Below, piece after piece: positions 41,481-48,743 of a stretch of 64,000 nucleotides of DNA. The position numbers and the translations under genes were made by a program. Within the stretch, counting starts at the first letter, position 1, and every line of letters starts with the position of its first letter. This DNA comes from Psychrobacter sp. FDAARGOS_221 (GTDB lineage: Bacteria; Pseudomonadota; Gammaproteobacteria; Pseudomonadales; Moraxellaceae). A model generated the notes under the pieces. The model saw only the letters and a program-made list of their open reading frames with translations. It made no database searches and was not told where the DNA came from. The stretch is taken from contig NZ_NWFK02000001.1 of NCBI RefSeq assembly GCF_002313155.2, forward strand, positions 1-64,000, given 5' to 3'.

Positions 41481-41861
41481 ATGTTTAAACTTAGCGATGT
41501 CACCGATACCTATCCTTGGACAGTAACTATTAAGATGCCACATAACGGCAGTTATAAAAAGACAACTGTAAAAGTGGACTTTAACCGTTTACCACATGAT
41601 GAACGTATGCGTTTAATGGAGCGTATCCAAACAACGCAAGACGTTGAAAGCGTAGAAGAAGTTGAAAACGACTTCTTTGATAAGGTCTTTGCTGGTTGGC
41701 ATGCAGGTCAAGTGAAAGATGAGAATGGTGACGACTTAGAAGTTACTGACGATACTAAACGCCAAGTGCTGACTATTTCAGAGTTTCGCCAAGCTGTTAT
41801 TGATGGCTACTTTGACAGTGTGGCTGGTGACAAGCTAAAGCAAAAAAACTCCATGCGCTAG
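41481..41861 (+). CDS. Tail assembly chaperone, lambda gpG-like
   Basis: 126 residues. Sits between tail tube and tape measure, the G position. TVKVDFNRLPHDERMRLMER and FFDKVFAGWHAGQVKDENGD are in the style of gpG-like chaperones. The last codons CAA AAA AAC TCC ATG CGC TAG include the slippery heptamer A AAA AAC (41843-41849), allowing a fraction of ribosomes to enter the -1 frame and make a G-GT fusion. Confidence 0.82.
   Translation: MFKLSDVTDTYPWTVTIKMPHNGSYKKTTVKVDFNRLPHDERMRLMERIQTTQDVESVEEVENDFFDKVFAGWHAGQVKDENGDDLEVTDDTKRQVLTISEFRQAVIDGYFDSVAGDKLKQKNSMR
41843..41849 (+). promoter_or_regulatory. Programmed -1 ribosomal frameshift site (G/GT)
   Basis: A AAA AAC in the zero frame of the G-like gene, 12 bases before its stop. 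After a -1 shift the frame reads CTC CAT GCG CTA GGT AGT CAT and runs without stop into the 41870-42214 frame. Phase check: 41481 is phase 0 and 41870 is phase 2, which is -1. Confidence 0.85.
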
Positions 41862-41869
41862 GTAGTCAT

Positions 41870-42214
41870 GTGGCTTGTCAACGGCAAGCCTATCAAACCT
41901 ACCTAGCCGACCAACAAGCCCTTGATGACGCATTTGCAGAGTTTGGCGTTGAAGCAGAAAAAGAAGAGTTTGAATTTGAAGTGATGACAATATGGCGTGA
42001 GTTTGAACCAATCTTGCCGTTATTTGACTACATTGTATTACAGCACAATAGCTTTAACGGTCATGTTATGGGGATTGATTGGATTGCAGTAGATATTTTG
42101 CTAAGACGAGAAGATGTCACTGTAACGCCAGATGACTTTGCAAACTTTAGAGCCGCCACCGATGGCTATGTGAATAGCATCAATGAGCATTTAACACATG
42201 GCTCTACAGCCTAA
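41870..42214 (+). CDS. GT extension of the tail assembly chaperone (DUF1799-like)
   Basis: 114 residues from a GTG, but probably expressed only as the C-terminal part of the G-GT fusion; it has no good ribosome-binding site. ALDDAFAEFGVEAEKEEFEF, VMTIWREFEPILPLFDYIV and GIDWIAVDILLRREDV match the DUF1799-type proteins found right before tape measures. Confidence 0.82.
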   Translation: MACQRQAYQTYLADQQALDDAFAEFGVEAEKEEFEFEVMTIWREFEPILPLFDYIVLQHNSFNGHVMGIDWIAVDILLRREDVTVTPDDFANFRAATDGYVNSINEHLTHGSTA

Positions 42215-42277
42215 ACAGTAAACAGCTTTAATAATACTCAGCAAGCCCAGTGTTTATCTTAAACACTGGGCTTTTTG
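42211..42277 (+). terminator. Strong terminator before the tape measure gene, with a weak promoter-box copy
   Basis: Stem AGCCCAGTGTTTA / TAAACACTGGGCT plus T run (42244-42277). Immediately upstream, 42211-42234 (ACAGTAAACAGCTTTAATAA in its core) resembles the conserved late-promoter box, and 18 bases further is TTTATCTT, inside the hairpin. A strong terminator within the tail operon needs either read-through or a fresh promoter to express the tape measure. Confidence 0.7.
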
Positions 42278-42300
42278 TATTTATATTAAAGGATAAATAA

Positions 42301-45300
42301 ATGGCTGAAGAGCTAAAGTTTGGGCTAGTTATATCTGCTGACGGCACAGCAGCGATACGTACACTTGAAGAACTTGAAGACGGTCTAAATGACGTTGATA
42401 AGACGTCAGACAAGGCAGGCAAAAGCACAAGCACAACGTTTGATACGATGCGACAACGTGCAATGAGTTTCGGTGGCACGCTAGCCAACGTAGCTAAAAA
42501 AGTAACCATGTTTGGCGGTGTAGTTGGTACGTTGGCAGGTGCGTTAAGTTTAAATTCTCTCGTAGATACTCAACGTCAGTTTGATGTGCTTAACTCTCAG
42601 CTTGTTACAGCAACAGGCGGAACAAAAGAAGCGGCTGCTGCATTCGATGAGTTGACTAAGTTTGCATCAACAACGCCTTATGCTCTGGAGCAATCTGTCA
42701 GTGGGTTTGTGCAGCTCAAAAACTTAGGCTTAGATCCAAGCATGCGTAGTATGCAAAGCTACGGCAACTTTGCAGCGGCTATGGGTAAAGACTTAAATCA
42801 GATGATTGAAGCCGTTGCTGATGCGTCTACATTTGAGTTTGAGCGATTAAAAGAGTTTGGTATCAAAGCTAGTCAGCAAGGCAATAAAGTAGCGTTTACT
42901 TTCCAAGGCGTCACTACAACGGTTGGTAAAAATTCAAAAGAAATTCAGGAATATCTATTAGCTATCGGTGAGACAAAGTTTGGTGATGCGATGGCTAACC
43001 GAGCCAAGACCTTGGATGGTGCGCTTAGTAATTTGGGTGACAACTTCAATAGTTTGAAGCTGGCGGTAGTGCAATCAGGTATTGGTGATGTCATACAAGA
43101 CATCGTTATCAGAGCGTCTGACGGTCTAGCAAGGATGACAGATGCGTTGAGAGAGCCTGAAAACGCCGCTAAGCTCAAAAGTGCTATTGAGTCAGTAGGT
43201 GATGCTTTTAATCAACTGCAAGGCTTTGTTGATCAAGCAAAAGATGTTATTGCGCATGTCATCGAAGTAATGAGCCAACCTGAGAATATCGAAAGAATGC
43301 ATAGTGCATTGGATGCGCTGGGTGATGCTTTTAATGATTTGAAAGATTTTGCATCACAAACAATTGATGTCATCGGTCAAGTAACAGATTTTTTAATTGA
43401 TAACAAAGAGATTGTTATCGCGTTAGCGAGCGGTGTTGCGGCGGCAGCGTCCGCATTTTTGTTATTAAACGGTGTGATTGCTGCTTGGACAGCAATTGGT
43501 ACAGCAGCAACCGCAGTAACTACGGCATTTGGTATTGCTGTCGGTATTGCCACCAGTCCAGTCACTCTGATATTAGCAGCAATCGCAGGCTTAGTCGCTG
43601 TCGGTGTCTATTTATACCGCAACTGGGATGAGTTGTCTGCAAAAGCAAGTGAAGTCTGGCAAGGCATCAAAAACTATGTGTCTGAAGCGTGGGAAGGTGT
43701 TAAAGCCAAGACGTCCGAAGTATGGGAAGGCATCAAGAGTAAAGTAGCCGAAGTATGGGACGGCATCAAGCAGAAAGTTGTCGATACTGTGGCGGGCTTA
43801 CCGCAGCCGGTGCAAGACATGATTACCAATATACAGTCTATGTTTACTGGTATCAAAGATCTGGCTGTTGCTGCTTTTGAGTTTGTTGCAGACAAGGCAC
43901 TGTGGGCTGTCGAACAAATTACTGTCATTTGGCAAGGCGCAAAAGAAGTCTTTAGCACGGTTTGGGATGGCCTGTCAGCGGCTGCATCTGTTGTATTTGA
44001 GAGTATCAAAGGTGTTGTAGCGACTGGCTGGGAAGCGATTAAGTCAACTGTGAGTGCTGGTGTTGATATCGTTGTATCAGTGACTAAAGTTGCGTTTGAT
44101 GGTTTAAAGACCGCCATATCAAATACATGGGATGGTATAAAAGCCTTTGCCAGAGATGGTTGGCAGGCCTTAAAAGCTATCTTTACAGCAGGCATTACCG
44201 CTGTCGCTATTGTATTTAACACAGGGTTTAATACGGTTAAAACGGTTGTTAAAACTGCTTTTAATGCGATTAAAGCGCTGGCAAAAGGCGATATTGAGGG
44301 CTTTAAAACAACGATTAAATCAGGGCTGGATAAGCTAAAAGGCATTGCTAAAACAGCAATCAGTCAGTTTGTTGATGCATTTGGCACTTTGGGATCTAAG
44401 CTGTTGCAGATTGGACGGGATGCTGTACAAGGTCTCATTAATGGTGTTAAGGAAAAAATCAGCGGTGCGATTGATGTTGCTCGCAATTTAGCAAGTAGTG
44501 TCAGCGATACTGTCAAAAACTTCTTTGTCATCCGATCGCCATCAAGACTATTTAAAAAGTTTGGTGAATGGCTGTCAATAGGCTTGGGCTTGGGTATTAA
44601 AGGCAAGCAAAGCGAGGCTGTACAAGCGGCGCTAAATCTGGCTCAAAATATCTATAATGCGATGAGTGGCATTAAAAAAGACATCGCTTTATTCGGCAAA
44701 AATAGTGAGTTAGCCAGCTTTGATTATGACCGTGCAAACGGTATGTATAAGGGTATCAAAGACAGCGTATTAAACAGCTATCGCAATTTAATCAAAGCAA
44801 AAGAAGATTTAATCAAACTGGATGCCGAAATAAACAAAGTAAATGAGTTTACGATTCGACAGCAAACGTCTTTAGAGCAGTATGCGTTTGAAACATCGCT
44901 GATCGGCAAGCAAGCCGATGAAGTTGAGCGCTTGCGGTTTAGTCACAACCTACTTAATCAAGCCAAACAAGATGGCAAAGATTTATCTGAGCAAGCCCAA
45001 CAGCAGTTGTTGGCAACCACACAACAAATCATTGCTCAGCGTGAAGAATTGGTTGCTTTACGCACTAAGAAACAAGAAGCTGAAAAGATGGCAGACTTTA
45101 CTGCTCGACAGCAATCAGCTTTAGAAAAATACGCTTTTGAAACCTCACTGATTGGCAAGCAAGCCGATGAGGTTGAACGCTTGCGCTTTGAACGTAACTT
45201 GTTAAACCAAGCGGAGCAAGCAGGTATTACTTTATCAGAACAGGCAACCCAAAAAATCATAGCACAGCGTGAAGAACTGATTGAGCTACGCAAGCAACAG

Positions 45301-45978
45301 CAAGCGCTACAAGATAATAACTGGGTCGATGGATTGCAGTCAGGCTTTCAAAGCTTATCTGATGGCGCTAAGAGCTTGAATGAAACTATGCAACAGGCCA
45401 CGACTGGCGCCTTTAACAAAATGAGTGACAGCTTTAGTAACTTTGTGGCGACGGGCAAAGGCAGTTTTAAAGACTTAACCGCATCTATCTTACAAGATAT
45501 TAGTAAGATGCTGATTAAGTTTGCTATGTTACGTGTCGCTAAAATGGCTGTGGGTATGTTTGAAGACGGTGGTGCTTTTGCTGGCAGCGGTCTGCTTGAG
45601 CTTGCTAAAGGCGGTGCGTTTAATAATCAAGGCATCCAGTACTATGCCAATGGCGACATCTTTAATAAGCCAACAGCTTTCCGGCATGCTGGTGGTCTTG
45701 GTGTCATGGGTGAAGCAGGCCCTGAAGCGGTTATGCCATTAACTCGTGGACCTAATGGCAAGCTAGGTGTACAAGTCTTTAACAGCAAACAGAATAATCA
45801 ATCTGCTGGTGTTGTTAATCAAGTGAAGATTGATATACATATCAATAGTGACGGTGCTAGTGCAGACGTACAGACAACTACCCAAGACAGCAAACAACTT
45901 GCTGAGTCTTTAAAGGCAGTTGTGTTGCAAACGTTGCAGAACGAGATAAGACCAGGGGGAATGTTAGCCCCTGTCTAA
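42301..45978 (+). CDS. Tail tape measure protein
   Basis: 1225 residues, setting tail length. N-terminal coiled coil, a tape-measure core with LVDTQRQFDVLNSQLVTATG and TTPYALEQSVSGFVQLKNLG, hydrophobic segments at about 365-445, then Trp repeats around 455-500 (VSEAWEGVKAKTSEVWEGIK). Two copies of an 83-residue unit (DNA 44858 and 45107, 249 bp apart; YAFETSLIGKQADEVERLRF in both) form a helical segment. The C-terminus has FKDLTASILQDISKMLIKFA and GLGVMGEAGPEAVMPLTRGP, the lambda-type tape-measure end. Confidence 0.92.
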   Translation: MAEELKFGLVISADGTAAIRTLEELEDGLNDVDKTSDKAGKSTSTTFDTMRQRAMSFGGTLANVAKKVTMFGGVVGTLAGALSLNSLVDTQRQFDVLNSQLVTATGGTKEAAAAFDELTKFASTTPYALEQSVSGFVQLKNLGLDPSMRSMQSYGNFAAAMGKDLNQMIEAVADASTFEFERLKEFGIKASQQGNKVAFTFQGVTTTVGKNSKEIQEYLLAIGETKFGDAMANRAKTLDGALSNLGDNFNSLKLAVVQSGIGDVIQDIVIRASDGLARMTDALREPENAAKLKSAIESVGDAFNQLQGFVDQAKDVIAHVIEVMSQPENIERMHSALDALGDAFNDLKDFASQTIDVIGQVTDFLIDNKEIVIALASGVAAAASAFLLLNGVIAAWTAIGTAATAVTTAFGIAVGIATSPVTLILAAIAGLVAVGVYLYRNWDELSAKASEVWQGIKNYVSEAWEGVKAKTSEVWEGIKSKVAEVWDGIKQKVVDTVAGLPQPVQDMITNIQSMFTGIKDLAVAAFEFVADKALWAVEQITVIWQGAKEVFSTVWDGLSAAASVVFESIKGVVATGWEAIKSTVSAGVDIVVSVTKVAFDGLKTAISNTWDGIKAFARDGWQALKAIFTAGITAVAIVFNTGFNTVKTVVKTAFNAIKALAKGDIEGFKTTIKSGLDKLKGIAKTAISQFVDAFGTLGSKLLQIGRDAVQGLINGVKEKISGAIDVARNLASSVSDTVKNFFVIRSPSRLFKKFGEWLSIGLGLGIKGKQSEAVQAALNLAQNIYNAMSGIKKDIALFGKNSELASFDYDRANGMYKGIKDSVLNSYRNLIKAKEDLIKLDAEINKVNEFTIRQQTSLEQYAFETSLIGKQADEVERLRFSHNLLNQAKQDGKDLSEQAQQQLLATTQQIIAQREELVALRTKKQEAEKMADFTARQQSALEKYAFETSLIGKQADEVERLRFERNLLNQAEQAGITLSEQATQKIIAQREELIELRKQQQALQDNNWVDGLQSGFQSLSDGAKSLNETMQQATTGAFNKMSDSFSNFVATGKGSFKDLTASILQDISKMLIKFAMLRVAKMAVGMFEDGGAFAGSGLLELAKGGAFNNQGIQYYANGDIFNKPTAFRHAGGLGVMGEAGPEAVMPLTRGPNGKLGVQVFNSKQNNQSAGVVNQVKIDIHINSDGASADVQTTTQDSKQLAESLKAVVLQTLQNEIRPGGMLAPV

Positions 45979-46046
45979 ATGTTTTGCAGTGATTAGTAAT
46001 AACAGGGTATGATTAAAGTTTAAACGAGCACAGATAAGGTTGAGTT

Positions 46047-46634
46047 ATGATTAAGAAAATCCTAATTGGTTTTGGTTTATTTTTACTATTTATCCTAATA
46101 ATTGGCTTTTTTGCAGGTGAAGATACTACTGAAAGCCCAGAAGATAAAACGGTAGAGGCGACACCAGTAGAAATGACGGCTACAGAAACAGAAACGCCTG
46201 AAGTGGCACCTGAGCAAGTATCAGTAGAGCCAGAACCTGACATGACACCAACAGAGGTTGCACCCGTTGAAGACACCAAAACAGTAACACCACCTGCCAA
46301 AGTAGAAAAAGAAGCTAAAGAGGCTGAGACTGTAAAGCTGAAAGAAAAAAAAGCGGATGACGGCAAACTGTCTGATGCAAAAAAAGCCGAAATAATTGAG
46401 TATTTTAAGGGTAATGATGAACCGAATGTTCTTGATGCATTATTCCCTTATGACACATTAAAGTTAGGTATGCATAATGACAGCGGCAATCGTGACGGAT
46501 ATGCAGAGTATGCTTGCGAAGTGCTTAAATCAGACTTTAATGTTAAGCAGGCTGTTATTGTAAGAATTATTGATATTGATAAGCTTGTTAGCTCAGATAA
46601 ATGGGAAACCATCGGTGAGGCAAACTGTAACTAA
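46047..46634 (+). CDS. Membrane-anchored hypothetical protein (possible moron)
   Basis: 195 residues. One N-terminal membrane helix (IGFGLFLLFILIIGFFAG), then a long Glu/Pro/Thr/Val-rich linker (30-95), a basic stretch (VKLKEKKADDGKLSDAKK) and a small C-terminal domain with two Cys (YAEYACEVLKSDFNVKQAV and EANCN). Interrupts the tail operon between tape measure and the M-like gene and has its own terminator. Such anchored proteins in prophages can block superinfection, but there is no direct evidence. Family not recognised. Confidence 0.7.
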   Translation: MIKKILIGFGLFLLFILIIGFFAGEDTTESPEDKTVEATPVEMTATETETPEVAPEQVSVEPEPDMTPTEVAPVEDTKTVTPPAKVEKEAKEAETVKLKEKKADDGKLSDAKKAEIIEYFKGNDEPNVLDALFPYDTLKLGMHNDSGNRDGYAEYACEVLKSDFNVKQAVIVRIIDIDKLVSSDKWETIGEANCN

Positions 46635-46660
46635 TAAACAGTGATAACTATCTTTTAAAG

Positions 46661-46692
46661 CTCTTTTAACCAACCGTTAAAGGGGTTTTTTA
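46661..46692 (+). terminator. Terminator after the membrane-anchored protein
   Basis: Stem CTCTTTTAAC / GTTAAAGGGG, loop CAACC, then seven T. Seven bases further the second late-promoter box begins, so this is a transcription-unit boundary. Confidence 0.82.
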
Positions 46693-46698
46693 ATGCCT

Positions 46699-46749
46699 AA
46701 AAATCAGTAAATCACTTTAATAAAGATAATATAGTTTTAGAGCTATTAT
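46699..46749 (+). promoter_or_regulatory. Putative activator-dependent promoter (Pmom-like) before com
   Basis: Box at 46699-46723 differing from the 36211 copy at one base (T for C in the AAAYCAC part), then 18 bases, then GCTATTAT with a near-consensus -10 TATTAT at 46744-46749. Predicted start near 46756, giving a leader of about 140 bases. In Mu the com-mom operon also has its own C-dependent promoter. Confidence 0.62.
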
Positions 46750-46802
46750 AAGAATGTAGAACAAGCGGCCAGCAGATATTGACAGTATCTACTAGCCCCG
46801 CA

Positions 46803-46891
46803 GGTGAAAACACCACCATTGGCAAGGCTTGCCTCCCCGTACGGAGAACGCATAGCCTACCTATATTTTTTGTTAAAATCAATGGTGGTGT
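46803..46891 (+). promoter_or_regulatory. Structured 5' leader of com with mutually exclusive pairings
   Basis: CACCACCATT (46811-46820) is the exact complement of AATGGTGGTG (46881-46890), which contains the com ribosome-binding region five bases before the ATG; with flanking pairs the helix reaches 12-13 bp. The same CACC can instead close the hairpin GGTG-AAAA-CACC (46803-46814). Two more hairpins, GGCAA-GGC-TTGCC (46821-46833) and CTCC-CCGTAC-GGAG (46833-46846), lie inside the long-range helix. The layout is that of an on/off translational switch; the trigger is unknown. Confidence 0.55.
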
Positions 46892-46895
46892 AATT

Positions 46896-47120
46896 ATGCA
46901 ATCAATTAGATGCAAATCATGTAATAAGCTTTTAGCCAAAGCAAGATATCAACAGTTAGAAATCAAATGCCCTCGTTGTAAACTCTTAAATAAACTGAGC
47001 GTCAGGAACGCCTTACAAGAAGACCATGAGTCTCATACTATTCAGGTTAAGACTCGTGGACAATCAAATACCCAAGCTATACAACAAAGCACCAACTCCG
47101 TTTGTCGGTCAAAAACGTAA
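46896..47120 (+). CDS. com: Com, zinc-finger translational activator
   Basis: 74 residues from MQSIRCKSCNKLLAKARYQQ; with EIKCPRCKLLNKL it gives the CxxC...CxxC zinc site of Mu Com, which binds mRNA at the mom start and opens it for translation. An upstream in-frame ATG (46779) would add 39 residues encoded by the leader structure and is rejected. The gene overlaps the methyltransferase start by 65 bases, the com-mom arrangement. Confidence 0.88.
   Translation: MQSIRCKSCNKLLAKARYQQLEIKCPRCKLLNKLSVRNALQEDHESHTIQVKTRGQSNTQAIQQSTNSVCRSKT
47025..47058 (+). promoter_or_regulatory. Hairpin sequestering the methyltransferase GTG start
   Basis: CATGAGTCT (47025-47033) pairs with AGACTCGTG (47050-47058), nine consecutive pairs including one G-U, loop 16 bases. 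The 3' strand contains the GTG start codon (47056-47058) and the loop contains AGG. It corresponds to the inhibitory stem-loop at the Mu mom start that Com opens. Confidence 0.6.
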
Positions 47121-47904
47121 TTTTTTAAAAGCCTTTCGTCAAGTCATTACTGAACACATTAGTGATGGCGGTGAAGGCTGGACGATTATTGATGTCTTTG
47201 GCGGTAGTGGTTTATTAGCAAATAATGCTAAGCATCTATTGCCCAAAGCTCATGTTATCTATAACGACTTTGATGATTACAGCAGTAGATTGAGGAATAT
47301 AGCAGATACTAATAGGCTGCTTATACTTTTAACAGAGGTGCTTAAAGACTCACAACGAGGCAAAAAGCTATCTGTAGAAGTAAAAGCAAGGATCAAAGCT
47401 GTAGTTACTAGCTTTAATGGGTTTGTAGATTTGCAGACATTGAGCACTTGGTTGTTGTTTAGCGGTAAGCAAGTCAGCACGCTGGATGAGTTGTGGCAAC
47501 ATACGATGTATAACACTATTAGACGCACTCAATATCAAGGTGCTGATGGCTATTTTGATGGTATTGAGATAACTTGCGAATCATTTGAATCACTAATGCC
47601 AAAGCATCAAGATAGCGATAAGACACTGTTTATATTAGACCCACCTTATGTCAGCACTAAACAAGGGGCATATGCACTTGACGAATACTTTGGCATGGTG
47701 CAATTTTTAAAACTTATGAACTTAACTAGCCCTCCATATATTATGTTCAGTAGCACACGCAGCGAATTGTTAAGTTATTTAGACTATATAAAAGAGTTTG
47801 ATGCAAAGGCATGGGATAAGCTGGGCAACTATGATGTAATTAGTCAAACATCGAATATTAATAATAAAGCCCGCTATGTTGATAATATGATTTATAAGTT
47901 TTGA
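47056..47904 (+). CDS. D12-class adenine-specific DNA methyltransferase
   Basis: 282 residues from GTG. SAM-binding IIDVFGGSGLLANNAKHLL and catalytic LFILDPPYVSTKQGAYALDE with DPPY show an N6-adenine methylase of the Dam/D12 type; KAPTPFVGQKRNFLKAFRQV is the typical start with the conserved basic residues. It takes the place of mom behind com, as in some Haemophilus Mu-like prophages. Probably modifies phage DNA to evade host restriction. An upstream ATG in frame (47026) lies in the inhibitory hairpin. Recognition site unknown; no cognate nuclease nearby. Confidence 0.87.
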   Translation: MDNQIPKLYNKAPTPFVGQKRNFLKAFRQVITEHISDGGEGWTIIDVFGGSGLLANNAKHLLPKAHVIYNDFDDYSSRLRNIADTNRLLILLTEVLKDSQRGKKLSVEVKARIKAVVTSFNGFVDLQTLSTWLLFSGKQVSTLDELWQHTMYNTIRRTQYQGADGYFDGIEITCESFESLMPKHQDSDKTLFILDPPYVSTKQGAYALDEYFGMVQFLKLMNLTSPPYIMFSSTRSELLSYLDYIKEFDAKAWDKLGNYDVISQTSNINNKARYVDNMIYKF

Positions 47905-47928
47905 TGAATGACTCAGGTCATTGATTCT

Positions 47929-47959
47929 AGCCCTTGATATAACTATCAAGGGCTTTTTT
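47929..47959 (+). terminator. Terminator after the methyltransferase
   Basis: Stem AGCCCTTGATA / TATCAAGGGCT, 4-base loop, then T run. The third late-promoter box starts eight bases later. Confidence 0.88.
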
Positions 47960-47966
47960 AATGCCT

Positions 47967-48017
47967 AAAAATCAGTAAACCACATTAATAACCGCATAAC
48001 TCACGCCCTGCTAATCT
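47967..48017 (+). promoter_or_regulatory. Putative activator-dependent promoter (PP-like) before the tail-tip genes
   Basis: Box at 47967-47991 differing from the 36211 copy at one base (A for T in CACWTTAATAA), 18 bases, then GCTAATCT (48010-48017), identical to the one before the protease gene. ATG follows six bases after the -10-like TAATCT, again suggesting a leaderless mRNA. Confidence 0.6.
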
Positions 48018-48023
48018 AAGTAT

Positions 48024-48353
48024 ATGAAAACATTTACTTATGACATTGGCATACAAGCGGCAGGCAGCACTGACAACGATGTTGTGATTGTGCAATTTGG
48101 TGACGGCTATGCCCAGCGTCAGCCCAAAGGTCTTGCACCACGTTTAGAGCATTGGCAAGCAAGCAAAGTTGGCAATAAAGCCACTATTGATGAGATCAAA
48201 GCCTTCCTTGATGCACACACAGTAACGCCGTTTTTATGGCGTGTCACAAGTGATGAGCCTTTGCGTAAATACATAGCCAAAGATATATCACGCAGCCCAC
48301 AGGGTGGCAGTAAATGGACGCTGAATTGGACGATGCAACAAGTACTAGCGTAA
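48024..48353 (+). CDS. Minor tail protein, lambda gpM-like
   Basis: 109 residues. VVIVQFGDGYAQRQPKGLAP and FLWRVTSDEPLRKYIAKDIS are typical of gpM-type minor tail proteins, ending in a WTLNWTMQQV strand. First gene of the M-L-K-I-J tip module. No ribosome-binding site visible. Confidence 0.85.
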   Translation: MKTFTYDIGIQAAGSTDNDVVIVQFGDGYAQRQPKGLAPRLEHWQASKVGNKATIDEIKAFLDAHTVTPFLWRVTSDEPLRKYIAKDISRSPQGGSKWTLNWTMQQVLA

Positions 48354-48392
48354 TAACAATCACACCCCCAACCAATCCAAACGGAGCAAACT

Positions 48393-48743
48393 ATGAGCGA
48401 ATCTACAAACACAACTAAAACGGTCACTCTTGACGAACTATCAGTCTTGATGAGCTTTCATTATGCGAAAGAAGCTTGGGATAAAGAAGATACAGCTCAA
48501 GTCAGTATTGATTTTGATAACGAATACAAAGATTTTTTAGTTACGACCAGTGAAAATAATGTGCGTCCTGGTCGTTTCTCGAAACTACAAGCTGAAATTA
48601 CTGCATGGGCTGATCAACAAATTAAGACTTTTTCTTATCAAAATAAAAACGTCAATGCATTTGTGCTGACCTTTGTAGATGATGTTTTAAGCATTGAACT
48701 TGGCTTTGAGTCTGATGCTGAGCAAGTAGACACAGAAGCATGA
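48393..48743 (+). CDS. Hypothetical phage tail-region protein
   Basis: 116 residues, acidic (KEDTAQVSIDFDNEYKDFLV; LTFVDDVLSIELGFESDAEQ). CGGAGCAAACT upstream is a ribosome-binding site. No family recognised. Lies between M- and L-like genes and overlaps the latter by ATGA. Confidence 0.65.
   Translation: MSESTNTTKTVTLDELSVLMSFHYAKEAWDKEDTAQVSIDFDNEYKDFLVTTSENNVRPGRFSKLQAEITAWADQQIKTFSYQNKNVNAFVLTFVDDVLSIELGFESDAEQVDTEA

Noticed and set aside
43674..44345. 223-residue minus-strand ORF opposite the tape measure gene
   Set aside because: Shadow of the biased tape-measure codons; low-complexity Ser/Thr/Ala product without start signals.
46779..46895. 39-residue N-terminal extension of Com
   Set aside because: These bases form the structured leader, and Com homology begins exactly at MQSIRC with a ribosome-binding region just before it.
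46896..47904. Restriction-modification system
   Set aside because: Only a solitary adenine methylase is present, linked to com; no nuclease gene nearby.
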